DNA of 64,000 nt from Clostridiales bacterium (GTDB taxonomy: Bacteria > Bacillota > Clostridia > Lachnospirales > Lachnospiraceae). The notes beneath the pieces were generated by a model. That model was not told where the DNA came from and did no database searches. It worked only from the letters and a program-made list of their open reading frames with translations. Below, one piece after another: positions 39,645 to 48,258 of this stretch. Within the stretch, counting starts at the first letter, position 1. Each line of letters begins with the position of its first letter. The stretch spans positions 79,000 to 142,999 of the forward strand of contig JAGZJZ010000015.1 in the NCBI GenBank assembly GCA_018365455.1, read 5' to 3'. A program made the position numbers and the translations under genes.

Positions 39645-41036
39645 ATGTATAGATTTACAATGCCGAGAGAACAGTTTGACGAATTAAGCTTAAACAAACA
39701 GGATATAAGGCATTTGATACTTAAACACATAACGGTTGCAGAACGGTTAAGAAAGCTTAAAAAGTATTACGAAGGAAAACATAAGATACTGGCAGATGAC
39801 CGGAAGAATAAGCTTGTGTGCAACCATGCGAAAGATATTTCCGACACGGCGAGTTCGTATTTTATAGGTAATCAGATATCTTATAAAAGCCGTGATGATA
39901 TTACAGAACTAATTGAGGCACTGGAGACTGCCGGAGCAGACGAAGCTGACGGCGATAATGGTCTTGATCTTTCTATCTGCGGGTTGGCGTATGAATATAT
40001 CTACCCAATGGAAGACAGCACAGATTTGACAATAAAGAACCTGGAGCCGGAAAACACGTTTATGGTCTACGATGATACCATCGAACAGAAAGAATTGTTT
40101 GCGGTATACTACTATGTCCGTAAAGATGATACAGACGAGAAGATGGATGTATTTGCGGCTACTGTGCTTACACAGCATTATAAATACATGCTGAATATAT
40201 TCGACAATGAAGACACGCAGCCAATAACAGAAGAACCGGAAGAACATTTCTTTGGCGAAATACCGGTTGTGGAATATCTCAACAACAAAATGGCAATCGG
40301 AGATTTTGAACTCCAGATACCGCTGATTGACGCATACAACGCTCTTATGTCGGATCGTATAACCGACAAGGAACAGTTCATAGATGCAATCCTGGCACTG
40401 TATGGCGCGTTACTGGGGGACGAAAGCGAGGAGGAAGGCGAAGAAGACACTGCCATGAAGCGTCTAAAGGACGAACGCCTAATCGAATTGCCCAAAGATG
40501 CAAAAGCGGAGTACATAACAAGGACGTTTGATGAATCTGGGGTTGAGATTCTCAAAAAAGCCATAGAGCAGGATATTCATAAGTTCAGTCACATACCCTG
40601 CATGACAGATGAAAGCTTTGGAGGGAATGTATCTGGTGTAGCTATGGAATTTAAGTTATTGGGTATGGAGAATATCACGAAGATTAAAACGAGGTATTAC
40701 AAGAAAGGGAACCGCAAGAGATTGCGAATATTTGCTAACTGGCTTGCAACGAGCAGAGGGAGGAGAATAAATACAACAGGCATTACCGCGGTATTCTCCC
40801 GTGCGATGCCAAAGAACTTATTAGAGATATCACAGATAGTGTCTAATCTATGGGGGAAGGTAAGCAGAAAGACGCTTCTTTCGCAGGTTCCGTTCGTAGA
40901 GGACGCAGACGAAGAATTAAGAGCAGTAGAGGAAGAAGCGCAGGACACGTTAAAACAGCAAAAGGAAATGTTTGGACTAGGAAGCAATACTCCGCCGGAA
41001 CCGGAAGGCGGTGAGAACGATGCCGAAGAAGAGTAA
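39645..41036 (+). CDS. Portal protein (SPP1 gp6-like)
   Basis: This 463-aa protein fits the SPP1-family portal: AERLRKLKKYYEGKHKIL, NKLVCNHAKDISDTASSYFI and FGGNVSGVAMEFKLLGME are typical. It ends with an acidic tail. It lies between TerL and the MuF gene, the canonical place, and its last 17 bp overlap the MuF gene. Confidence 0.92.
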   Translation: MYRFTMPREQFDELSLNKQDIRHLILKHITVAERLRKLKKYYEGKHKILADDRKNKLVCNHAKDISDTASSYFIGNQISYKSRDDITELIEALETAGADEADGDNGLDLSICGLAYEYIYPMEDSTDLTIKNLEPENTFMVYDDTIEQKELFAVYYYVRKDDTDEKMDVFAATVLTQHYKYMLNIFDNEDTQPITEEPEEHFFGEIPVVEYLNNKMAIGDFELQIPLIDAYNALMSDRITDKEQFIDAILALYGALLGDESEEEGEEDTAMKRLKDERLIELPKDAKAEYITRTFDESGVEILKKAIEQDIHKFSHIPCMTDESFGGNVSGVAMEFKLLGMENITKIKTRYYKKGNRKRLRIFANWLATSRGRRINTTGITAVFSRAMPKNLLEISQIVSNLWGKVSRKTLLSQVPFVEDADEELRAVEEEAQDTLKQQKEMFGLGSNTPPEPEGGENDAEEE

Positions 41037-42774
41037 TACATACTGGGAGCGCCGCAAAGCGCAGAACATGTTTGATTATATGGCAGATGCAGAGCAGACA
41101 GCCAATGAGATATCAGCACTGTATTTAAAAGCCTCACGACATATAAGCGCAGAGTTAGATGCCATATTCGAACGCTATCGGAAAAAGCATCATTTGAGTG
41201 AGGCAGAGGCATACAGGCTTCTGAATCAGATTCATGATAAAACTTCCATTAACGAGTTGAAAGAGGCGCTACGGGCGGATAAAACCGATCAGGCGAAGGC
41301 AGATATACTTGCGGAGTTGGAAAGCCCGGCATACCAAGCAAGACTGGAACGGTTGCAGCAAACGCAAAATCAACTCGATCTTACAATGCAGAACGTATAC
41401 CAGCAGGAGAAGATAAAGAACACCAGTCACTATGTAGACCTGGCCAATCAAGCCTATTATAAAAGTATCTTCGATATACAGCAGCGCACCGGTTTGGGAT
41501 TTAGTTTTAATGTTGTGGATGCCAAAGCGATAGATCGGGTTATTAACAGTAAATGGTCCGGGGAGAATTATTCGAAACGAATTTGGAGGAATACACAGGC
41601 ATTAGCGCAGGACCTAAAGGAAGAACTGCTTATTAATTTGGTAACCGGCAGAACGGACCGGGAAGCGGCAGAGATTATACAGAATAAATTTGCCAGCGGA
41701 GCAAGCGAGGCGCGCCGTCTTGTGCGGACGGAATCTAATAACCTGGCAAATCAAATGGAGATGAAATCTTACGAGGAATGCGATATTGAATGGTACCTGT
41801 ATGTTGCAACACTGGATCTACGAACATCTTTCAAATGCCGGGAACTGGATGGAAAAAGATTCAAAGTATCCGAACAGCAGCCAGGGAAGAATTGTCCACC
41901 CATGCATCCTTGGTGTAGGTCTACAACAATCTGTGATATTACCGAGGAAGAACTTGCTGGGATGGAGCGCAGGGCAAGAGATCCGGTTACGGGAAAAACT
42001 GAGAAAGTTCCGGCTACCATGTCCTATGATGAGTGGTATAAGAAACATGTAGCAAATAATCCGGCTGCACAGGTTGAAGAAAAGAAGATCCAGAATGCTG
42101 GGAAGGACAAGAAGCAGTATGAGACGTACAAAGATACTCTGGGTGAGGAATATGTCCCGAAAGATTTCCACAAGTTTCAGGATGAAAAACACAATAAAAC
42201 AGATGAATACGGAATAATAAAGGCTCAGGTCAAAGGGATGACCTACTATAATAAAGCCGTAGAGAATGAGCCGGAAATAACAAAGCATGTGAAAGATGTG
42301 GCTAAACAGACCGGAATGAATATGGAAGGTTTGGATTACAGACTCAAGACGAAAGAATCATACCTTGGCAAGATTAAACGGGAGTACAGCCCTGAAGGAA
42401 ATACTTATGAAGTAAAAGATATTATCCGGTATACTTATACAGCAACTGCAAAAGATCTGGTGCCGAAAGCCGAAAAAGCTATTGAATTACACAAAGATGC
42501 GGGATATAATACAGATAGGATCAAAAATTCCTGGCTGGATTCACATAACCCATACAACGGAGTAAACACTATCTTGTCATCGCCCAATGGTCAAAAATTT
42601 GAGATACAGTATCACACTCCAGAAAGCTATGCGGTAAAGGACCAGATGCATAAGGATTATGAGTCCTGGAGAAAATTAGATCCTGCATCAAAAGAAGCGA
42701 TTGAACTCAGAAAAAAGATGTTTACTCAGTCACAGGGAATGGAAGTTCCGGCAGATATTGAAAGGGTGAAATAA
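41020..42774 (+). CDS. MuF-type head protein fused to a RelA/SpoT-like toxin domain
   Basis: The 584-aa protein has a phage Mu F-like minor head domain (about 130-310; GRTDREAAEIIQNKF, then CPPMHPWCRSTTICD), a linker, and a C-terminal domain (about 400-565) that matches the (p)ppGpp synthetase fold. It shows R441-L-K443-xxx-S447 (as RxKxxxS of small alarmone synthetases), K451, D467-I-I-R470, YNG at 512-514, and catalytic E528-I-Q in FEIQYHT. MuF proteins with C-terminal toxins form a known polymorphic group. This end would act on nucleotides (alarmone synthesis or pyrophosphate transfer to RNA). The immediate downstream gene is the candidate immunity factor. Confidence 0.85.
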   Translation: MPKKSNTYWERRKAQNMFDYMADAEQTANEISALYLKASRHISAELDAIFERYRKKHHLSEAEAYRLLNQIHDKTSINELKEALRADKTDQAKADILAELESPAYQARLERLQQTQNQLDLTMQNVYQQEKIKNTSHYVDLANQAYYKSIFDIQQRTGLGFSFNVVDAKAIDRVINSKWSGENYSKRIWRNTQALAQDLKEELLINLVTGRTDREAAEIIQNKFASGASEARRLVRTESNNLANQMEMKSYEECDIEWYLYVATLDLRTSFKCRELDGKRFKVSEQQPGKNCPPMHPWCRSTTICDITEEELAGMERRARDPVTGKTEKVPATMSYDEWYKKHVANNPAAQVEEKKIQNAGKDKKQYETYKDTLGEEYVPKDFHKFQDEKHNKTDEYGIIKAQVKGMTYYNKAVENEPEITKHVKDVAKQTGMNMEGLDYRLKTKESYLGKIKREYSPEGNTYEVKDIIRYTYTATAKDLVPKAEKAIELHKDAGYNTDRIKNSWLDSHNPYNGVNTILSSPNGQKFEIQYHTPESYAVKDQMHKDYESWRKLDPASKEAIELRKKMFTQSQGMEVPADIERVK

Positions 42775-43002
42775 ATGGATACAACATATTATCATATAAT
42801 AGATTTGAATCTGGTTGGAAAAGAAGAGGAATATGTGCCTTATATATACAATAAGGATTCCGGATGGGAAGTGGATAGAAAGAATATTCTAATGGATCGG
42901 GTGATGGGATATGACAAAGATGGCATAGGCAGTAGTGATATGATGTTGAGAGCAGAAAAGATCACCGAAAAAGCGGCAAACAAGTTAATAGCGGAGGAAT
43001 AA
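42775..43002 (+). CDS. Candidate immunity protein for the MuF toxin
   Basis: This 75-aa acidic protein starts on the base after the toxin-gene stop. Small acidic proteins directly after polymorphic toxins are usually immunity factors, which is the basis for the call. It reads YHIIDLNLVGKEEEYVPYIY and ends in a helix. I do not recognise a family. It has no strong ribosome site, so translation is probably coupled to the toxin gene. Confidence 0.6.
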   Translation: MDTTYYHIIDLNLVGKEEEYVPYIYNKDSGWEVDRKNILMDRVMGYDKDGIGSSDMMLRAEKITEKAANKLIAEE

Positions 43003-43003
43003 G

Positions 43004-43330
43004 ATGGATAATTTTGCTATAATCTATAAAATACTTAAGGCTTTGGAAAAAGCTATGGATTACGAAGAATTTGACGTGTCCTTGATTTCACATGAGCGTT
43101 TAGATATTTCATATTCAAGATGGGAAAAGATCATGATAATGTTGAAACAGTCTGGATATATAGAAGGGATCGTATATGATCAAGCTCTTTGCGATTATAG
43201 CCCGAGGATACACAAGCCTATGCAGCCAGTAATCACATTGAAAGGATTGGAATATCTAGCTGATAATTCATTAATGAAGAGGGCAGCTAATATTGTTAAA
43301 GGAATAAAGGAAACAGTACCAGGATTATGA
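43004..43330 (+). CDS. YjcQ-like protein
   Basis: This 108-aa protein resembles phage YjcQ: FAIIYKILKALEKAMDYEEF, then a winged-HTH-like RWEKIMIMLKQSGYIEG and PVITLKGLEYLADNS. It starts 2 bp after the candidate immunity gene. It may be a regulator or a second component of the toxin island. The role is unknown. Confidence 0.65.
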   Translation: MDNFAIIYKILKALEKAMDYEEFDVSLISHERLDISYSRWEKIMIMLKQSGYIEGIVYDQALCDYSPRIHKPMQPVITLKGLEYLADNSLMKRAANIVKGIKETVPGL

Positions 43331-43388
43331 TGCCACCAGTCAGAAAAGACCAGGTGGTATTTTTATGCTCATTTTTAGGAGGAAGCCG

Positions 43389-43565
43389 ATGGTAGGATTT
43401 TTACTGTACATGGTCGTAGTAATAATTATGTTTAATGCCAATATAGCCGTAACGAATCATGACAAAAGTACCGCGATGAAAGTTGCCTGTTTTTTATTTT
43501 CGCTGGTGTGGCCATTAGAGTTGTTATCTGGCGTTTATTGTCTTATTAAAAAGAAAGGAAGGTGA
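43389..43565 (+). CDS. Small membrane protein (58 aa)
   Basis: ATG at 43389 follows AGGAGG. Two hydrophobic helices (VGFLLYMVVVIIMFNANIAV and VACFLFSLVWPLELLSGVYC) and a basic tail. It closes the insert between MuF and scaffold genes. Function unknown. Confidence 0.6.
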   Translation: MVGFLLYMVVVIIMFNANIAVTNHDKSTAMKVACFLFSLVWPLELLSGVYCLIKKKGR

Positions 43566-43583
43566 TCCATAACATCTCCCTCT

Positions 43584-43612
43584 GAGACGCGGGGTGAAGC
43601 GTCTTATTTTTG
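43584..43612 (+). terminator. Terminator-like hairpin after the toxin island
   Basis: AGACGC pairs with GCGTCT, followed by TATTTTT. It separates the toxin island from scaffold and capsid genes. Confidence 0.55.
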
Positions 43613-43693
43613 CGCCCGAAATGGCCTAAAACTAAAATAAACGGTATGCAATGGCCTGGGCATAGAACGGGCTGGGGCAGAAAGGGGAATTAA

Positions 43694-44368
43694 ATGAGAA
43701 AGAAATATTTTGGATATTGCAAAGTTCCAATGAACTTACAGATTTTTGCAGAAGGAGACGGAGCCGGGGCGGATGACGGTCAAGGCGGTGGAGCCGGAGG
43801 CACAGGAGATGGAACAGACGGAACCGGGGCATCAACAGAGCCAAAAAGCTTTGATGATATCTTAAAAGACGGAAGCTACCAGGCAGAGTTTGATCGCAGG
43901 ATTCAAAAGGCGCTTGATACACAGAAAAATAAGCTGGAAGTATTAATGGATGCCAAAGCTTCCGAAGCTGAGAAGCTTGCAAAGATGAATAAGGAAGAGA
44001 AAGCGCAGTACTTACACCAGAAGAGAGAAAAGGAACTGGCAGACAAAGAGGCAGCCATTACTAGGCGTGAGTTAACAGCAGAAGCAAAAGTATCTCTGGC
44101 GGATAAAGGTCTTCCGGTTGAACTGGCGGAAGTGTTAAATTACACAGATGCAGATGCTTGCAAGGCATCCATAGAGGCGGTAGATGCAGCTTTCCAGAAA
44201 GCAGTAGAAAAATCCGTGGAAGACAGGTTAAAAGGCGGGAAACCGCCAAAGAAAGCACCAGACGCGGAAGCAGTAACAAAGGATAGCTTCAGTAAAATGG
44301 GCTACACAGAACGATTAAAACTAAAAGCAGAACAGCCGGAATTATACAAACAGTTATCCGGCAACTAA
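43694..44368 (+). CDS. Phage scaffolding protein (DUF4355)
   Basis: This 224-aa protein has a Gly-rich N-terminal segment (about residues 20-45), then a long Lys/Glu-rich coiled-coil (about 70-125) and ends TERLKLKAEQPELYKQLSGN. This is the DUF4355 scaffold layout. It lies directly before the capsid gene. Confidence 0.88.
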   Translation: MRKKYFGYCKVPMNLQIFAEGDGAGADDGQGGGAGGTGDGTDGTGASTEPKSFDDILKDGSYQAEFDRRIQKALDTQKNKLEVLMDAKASEAEKLAKMNKEEKAQYLHQKREKELADKEAAITRRELTAEAKVSLADKGLPVELAEVLNYTDADACKASIEAVDAAFQKAVEKSVEDRLKGGKPPKKAPDAEAVTKDSFSKMGYTERLKLKAEQPELYKQLSGN

Positions 44369-44388
44369 AGAATTGGAGGAAATAATTT

Positions 44389-45426
44389 ATGGCAGGAACA
44401 ATTTTTGGAATCCCGTTTGATGACGAGATTTTTATGAACATGTGGAACGAAGCACCAGACCCATACTTAACAGCTATGGTTCAGTCGGGTGCTATGGTAG
44501 AAGACGGTACAATTGCAAATATGATCCAGGGACAGGGGAATATTTACACAGTTCCATTTTATAACACTCTGGACGGAGAAGACCAGAACTATGACGGGCA
44601 GACAGACATTACCGTATCCGAAGTTGGCGGCGGTTTTCAGACTGGAGTAGTTTATGGAAGGGCAAAAGGATTCTTCGCAAGGAATTTTACAGCAGAGTTA
44701 TCCGGATCTGATCCAATGGGGCATATTGTTGCAACCATCGGAAGATACTGGCAGAAGAGAAGACAGAAGAGATTGATCGGTATTACAGATGCTATTTTCG
44801 GGATTACCGGTGCGAGTGGATTTGCAAAGACATGGTCAGACACACATACACTTGATCTGTCTTCAACCACAGCAAATGCAAAGAAGATCGCAGAGACCGA
44901 TTTGAATGATTTGGCTACACAGGCTTGTGGAGATAATAAGGGTTCCTTTGGATTGGCTATAATGCATTCAAACGTGGCTAAGACGCTGGAAAACCTGCAG
45001 TTGTTAGAATATTGGAAACAGACGGATTCTAATGGTGTTCAGCGCCCTATGGGATTGGCTTCTGTTAATGGGTATACAGTAATTATTGATGATGGCGTAC
45101 CATGTGTGGCAACCGGAGGTTCTGGCGAAAACAAAGACCTGAAAAAGTATACGACATATCTGTTTGGAAATGGCGTATTAAGAACAGCAAAAGGCAGAGT
45201 AGATGTGCCGGTGGAAACAGTCCGGGAGGCAAAGAAAAACGGCGGTCAGGATGAACTGATTACCCGTATGAGGGAGACAATCCATCCAAATGGATTCAGT
45301 TTCAAGATTCCGAGTTCCAACTGGACTCAGTCTCCGTCCGATGAGCAGCTTTTTGCGAAAGCGAACTGGGAAATTAAATTTGACCCGAAAGCATTACCAA
45401 TTGCCCGCCTGATCACAAATGGATAA
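44389..45426 (+). CDS. Major capsid protein
   Basis: This 345-aa protein follows the scaffold gene and shows the coat-protein pattern of gp8/SPP1-like phages: IPFDDEIFMNMWNEAPDPYL at the start, FGLAIMHSNVAKTLENLQLL, then VNGYTVIIDDGVP and YLFGNGVLRTAKGRVDVPVE. GGAGG before ATG. Confidence 0.92.
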   Translation: MAGTIFGIPFDDEIFMNMWNEAPDPYLTAMVQSGAMVEDGTIANMIQGQGNIYTVPFYNTLDGEDQNYDGQTDITVSEVGGGFQTGVVYGRAKGFFARNFTAELSGSDPMGHIVATIGRYWQKRRQKRLIGITDAIFGITGASGFAKTWSDTHTLDLSSTTANAKKIAETDLNDLATQACGDNKGSFGLAIMHSNVAKTLENLQLLEYWKQTDSNGVQRPMGLASVNGYTVIIDDGVPCVATGGSGENKDLKKYTTYLFGNGVLRTAKGRVDVPVETVREAKKNGGQDELITRMRETIHPNGFSFKIPSSNWTQSPSDEQLFAKANWEIKFDPKALPIARLITNG

Positions 45427-45440
45427 GGCGGGTGGTCCAA

Positions 45441-45761
45441 TTGAACAACCTGGAGTTTTTAAAGAAACTAACCGGTGAGAGTGACGAAGCGTTGCTCTCT
45501 TTTTTATTGGAAGACTCAGAACAATTTGTTCTTAGCTACACCAACCGAACCAAGATCATACCAGGTTTGGAGAAGACAGTGCGGGATCTGGCTTTAATTG
45601 CGATTAACCGCAGGGGTACAGAGGGTGAAGCGAGCCGGAGTGAATCCGGGGAAAGCTACAGCTTCGATAATGCCCCAAAACAGATCTACGATGTACTGGA
45701 TCGGTACCGGCTTGCAAGGGTAGGTGGGAGGACGTATGAGAATAAAGCAGAGCAGGCTTAA
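45441..45761 (+). CDS. Head-tail connector (gp6-like)
   Basis: This 106-aa protein (LEFLKKLTGESDEALLSFLL; RDLALIAINRRGTEG) fits the phage DNA-packaging/connector family. TTG at 45441 has better spacing to GGCGGGTGG than the GTG at 45432. Both are possible. Confidence 0.82.
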   Translation: MNNLEFLKKLTGESDEALLSFLLEDSEQFVLSYTNRTKIIPGLEKTVRDLALIAINRRGTEGEASRSESGESYSFDNAPKQIYDVLDRYRLARVGGRTYENKAEQA

Positions 45762-46107
45762 AAATTATTACATACGGCAGTCCAAAGTAGAAAAAGACAG
45801 CGAAGGCGGGAAAATATCTGTACACGGAGAAGCTGTCCCATTTATGGGCGTTGTGTGGCCTGCCAGCGGCAAAATGCAAGCGGAGATATATGGACAGAGA
45901 TTAACTTACATCTTAAACGTAAAGATTGACGGAAAGTATGTGGTTAAGCCAGACGGGAAAAAGAATGTTTATATTTTCGATTGCGGTTTAACACTGTGCG
46001 AAGGAGATGGAGCTTGCATCTATGTATCTCCGGAAGCCGAACCGGATTATAAGATAATCTCCATTAAGCCATACATCCCCCTGTATATGGAGGTGGAAAA
46101 AATATGA
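45736..46107 (+). CDS. Head closure / head-tail adaptor protein
   Basis: This 123-aa mainly beta protein (YYIRQSKVEKDSEGG; GVVWPASGKMQAEIYGQR; YIFDCGLTLCEGDG) matches gp16/gp7-like stopper proteins. It overlaps both neighbours, as expected in this module. Confidence 0.8.
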   Translation: MRIKQSRLKNYYIRQSKVEKDSEGGKISVHGEAVPFMGVVWPASGKMQAEIYGQRLTYILNVKIDGKYVVKPDGKKNVYIFDCGLTLCEGDGACIYVSPEAEPDYKIISIKPYIPLYMEVEKI

Positions 46108-46607
46108 TCCAAGGAATGGTTGAACTGGGTAATAAGTTGGACAAAATATCAGACTCCGACATTAAAACCGCTGTGGGGAAATGTATAAAACTCGTCCAGG
46201 CTAATGCAAAACAGCTATGTCCTGTGGGAGACAGCGAATTGCGTACTAGCATCTTTACTATAGTGGACGAATATGAGGGCGGATGCCGAGGAACTTGCTA
46301 TACAAACAAGAAGTATGGACCATATGTGGAATTTGGCACGGGACCCAAAGGGCAGGCAAGCCACAACGGAATATCACCAGATGTTACGCCTGCCTATTCT
46401 TTAAAGCCCTGGTGGATACACGAAAGCCAGATTTACAAGGAAACAGCAGAGAAATACCACTGGTTTAAATTGGAGACCCCGGACGGTGTTTTCTACCAGT
46501 GCACCGGCCAGGCAGCCCAGCCGTTTATGTACCCAGCGCTCAAAAACAATGTAGAGCAGATAATAAAGAAATTCGAAGAAGAAACAAGGGGGCAGCTAAA
46601 AACATGA
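46104..46607 (+). CDS. HK97 gp10-like tail component
   Basis: This 167-aa protein contains CPVGDSELRTSIFTIV, the YGPYVEFGTGP motif and the C-terminal QPFMYPALKNN, all typical of the HK97 gp10 family that joins head and tail. ATGA overlap with the upstream gene. Confidence 0.9.
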   Translation: MIQGMVELGNKLDKISDSDIKTAVGKCIKLVQANAKQLCPVGDSELRTSIFTIVDEYEGGCRGTCYTNKKYGPYVEFGTGPKGQASHNGISPDVTPAYSLKPWWIHESQIYKETAEKYHWFKLETPDGVFYQCTGQAAQPFMYPALKNNVEQIIKKFEEETRGQLKT

Positions 46608-46963
46608 AGAATGTAAAAGACCAGGTATATATGGCACTCAGTAATGTTACAGAAAATGTTACGGACTCCTATCCCTCTGACTGGGTAGAACTTCCTGCAA
46701 TACAGTACACGGAGGAAGACAACAAAGTGGTAGAGCGGACGGACAATAGGGAAGACAAGGCGCATGTGCGGTATAGAGTAGATATTTGGAATAATAAGAG
46801 CACTTCCCCAGCCGCTATGGCTGTAGACGATGCAGTAGGGGCACTGGGACTGGTAAGGACATTATGTCAGGATGTCCCGGACCCTTCCGGCTTAAAACAT
46901 AAAGTTATGCGGTACGAAGGAATTATCGACATGGAAACAGATATTGTATATTGGAACAATTAG
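46604..46963 (+). CDS. Tail terminator / tail completion protein
   Basis: This 119-aa protein (VYMALSNVTENVTDSYPSDW; MRYEGIIDMETDIVYW) has the size and position of the tail terminator family, just before the major tail gene. Confidence 0.75.
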   Translation: MKNVKDQVYMALSNVTENVTDSYPSDWVELPAIQYTEEDNKVVERTDNREDKAHVRYRVDIWNNKSTSPAAMAVDDAVGALGLVRTLCQDVPDPSGLKHKVMRYEGIIDMETDIVYWNN

Positions 46964-46981
46964 AGAAAGAGAGGACAAATT

Positions 46982-47401
46982 ATGTTAGCGAATGGTGCAA
47001 AATTAGGATTTAAGAAAAAAGGCGGTAGTTCATTTACGGATCTTCCGGGATTAAAAGAAATACCGGACTGCGGTATCGAGCCAGAAAAGGTGGAAAATAC
47101 AGAACTGACTGCAAAAAACAAGCAGTATGAAAACGGAATTGGAGACCTAGGCGATATGAAGTACAAATTTAAGTACGATAATTCTAAGCCTGATTCTCCT
47201 TACCGTGTTATGCGTACAGCACAGGAATCAAACGAAGTTATTACATTTCAAGAAACCTTGACGGATGGAAGCACGACAGAATATGACGCACAGGTTGCAG
47301 TAAAAAGAACTGGTGGCGGAGTAAATGCAGTATTAGAGTTTGAGCTGACAATGTCAATTCAAAGCGACTTCAAATACACTGACCCGACAGTGCAATCATA
47401 A
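46982..47401 (+). CDS. Major tail protein
   Basis: This 139-aa protein starts MLANGAKLGFKKKG and has a beta-rich middle (FKYDNSKPDSPYRVMR; STTEYDAQVAVKRTGGGVNA) as in short siphovirus tail tube proteins. It lies between tail terminator and tail chaperones. Confidence 0.85.
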   Translation: MLANGAKLGFKKKGGSSFTDLPGLKEIPDCGIEPEKVENTELTAKNKQYENGIGDLGDMKYKFKYDNSKPDSPYRVMRTAQESNEVITFQETLTDGSTTEYDAQVAVKRTGGGVNAVLEFELTMSIQSDFKYTDPTVQS

Positions 47402-47414
47402 GGAGGATATATAG

Positions 47415-47858
47415 ATGAAATTAGAAGGATTAGACGAAGAGTTAAAGGAACAGCAGGCCGAAAAAGTAGAAACAATGGAAGAAGCTAAGAAAAAAAGATC
47501 TCCATACCATGTCTGGGCAGTTGGAGGAAAGGAATATAAGTTGAAGCTTACTGCGCAGGCCATAAAGAAATTAGAAAATAAATATAAGGCAAACATCATG
47601 AATCTTATTGTAATGGATGGATTGCCACCCCTTACAATAATGCTTACGGTTATCCAAGCATCCCTGATTAAGTTCCACCACGGGCTGGGATATGATGAGG
47701 TAGAAGAAATTTACGAAACATACCAAGACGAAGGTGGGAATATGACAGAGCTGCTGAGTGATGTTGTAATGCCGCTTATGGCGGTGTCTGGTTTTTTTAC
47801 GGACGAAATGGCGAAGTCGATGACCAAGATGATAAAGGATTCAGAGACAAGCCTGTAG
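47415..47858 (+). CDS. Tail assembly chaperone, unshifted product (gpG-like)
   Basis: This 147-aa helical protein begins MKLEGLDEELKEQQAEKVET and matches the G-type chaperone in siphovirus tails. It holds a run of seven T in the frame T TTT TTT near codon 128. The normal product ends 20 codons later. The overlapping frame downstream provides the T part. Confidence 0.85.
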   Translation: MKLEGLDEELKEQQAEKVETMEEAKKKRSPYHVWAVGGKEYKLKLTAQAIKKLENKYKANIMNLIVMDGLPPLTIMLTVIQASLIKFHHGLGYDEVEEIYETYQDEGGNMTELLSDVVMPLMAVSGFFTDEMAKSMTKMIKDSETSL

Positions 47859-48226
47859 AAGCAACAATAACGGATCTGATATGGGAAATTTATCCCAAAG
47901 CGCTTGATTGTGGAATATCCATAGACGATTTTTGGGAGTATTCCATAGCCGAAATATACGATGTTATGGAAAGCTATGCAAGAGTTAAAAAACAGGAGTT
48001 TAAGCAGAAAGTAGTACTGTGCTTTAGACAGGCAGAATTAATTGCGCAAAATGTTTGGGCAAGCAAAGACCAGCAGCCCGCCAAACCCTGGGATTACTAT
48101 CCCGACCTATTCGAACAAGAAAAAGAGGAATATGAAAGGATACACACCCGCATGGAATTGGAGACGTACAAAGAACGCCGCAGAATCCAGATGGATGAAT
48201 TTAATAGAAGAAGAGAGCAGAGGTAA
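47415..48226 (+). CDS. Tail assembly chaperone, -1 frameshift fusion (gpGT-like)
   Basis: A -1 shift on T_TTT_TTT at 47792-47798 joins the first 128 codons to a second frame that is open from there to 48226, giving about 270 aa. The second frame (ATITDLIWEIYPKALDCGIS and so on, ending FNRRREQR) has no ribosome site or plausible start before its coding pattern begins, so frameshifting is the natural explanation. This matches the G/GT scheme conserved in long-tailed phages. The slippery run is perfect. A downstream structure was not established. Confidence 0.82.
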
Positions 48227-48258
48227 TACTCTTGCTTTGCGCAGAGAGGGGGTGAAGT

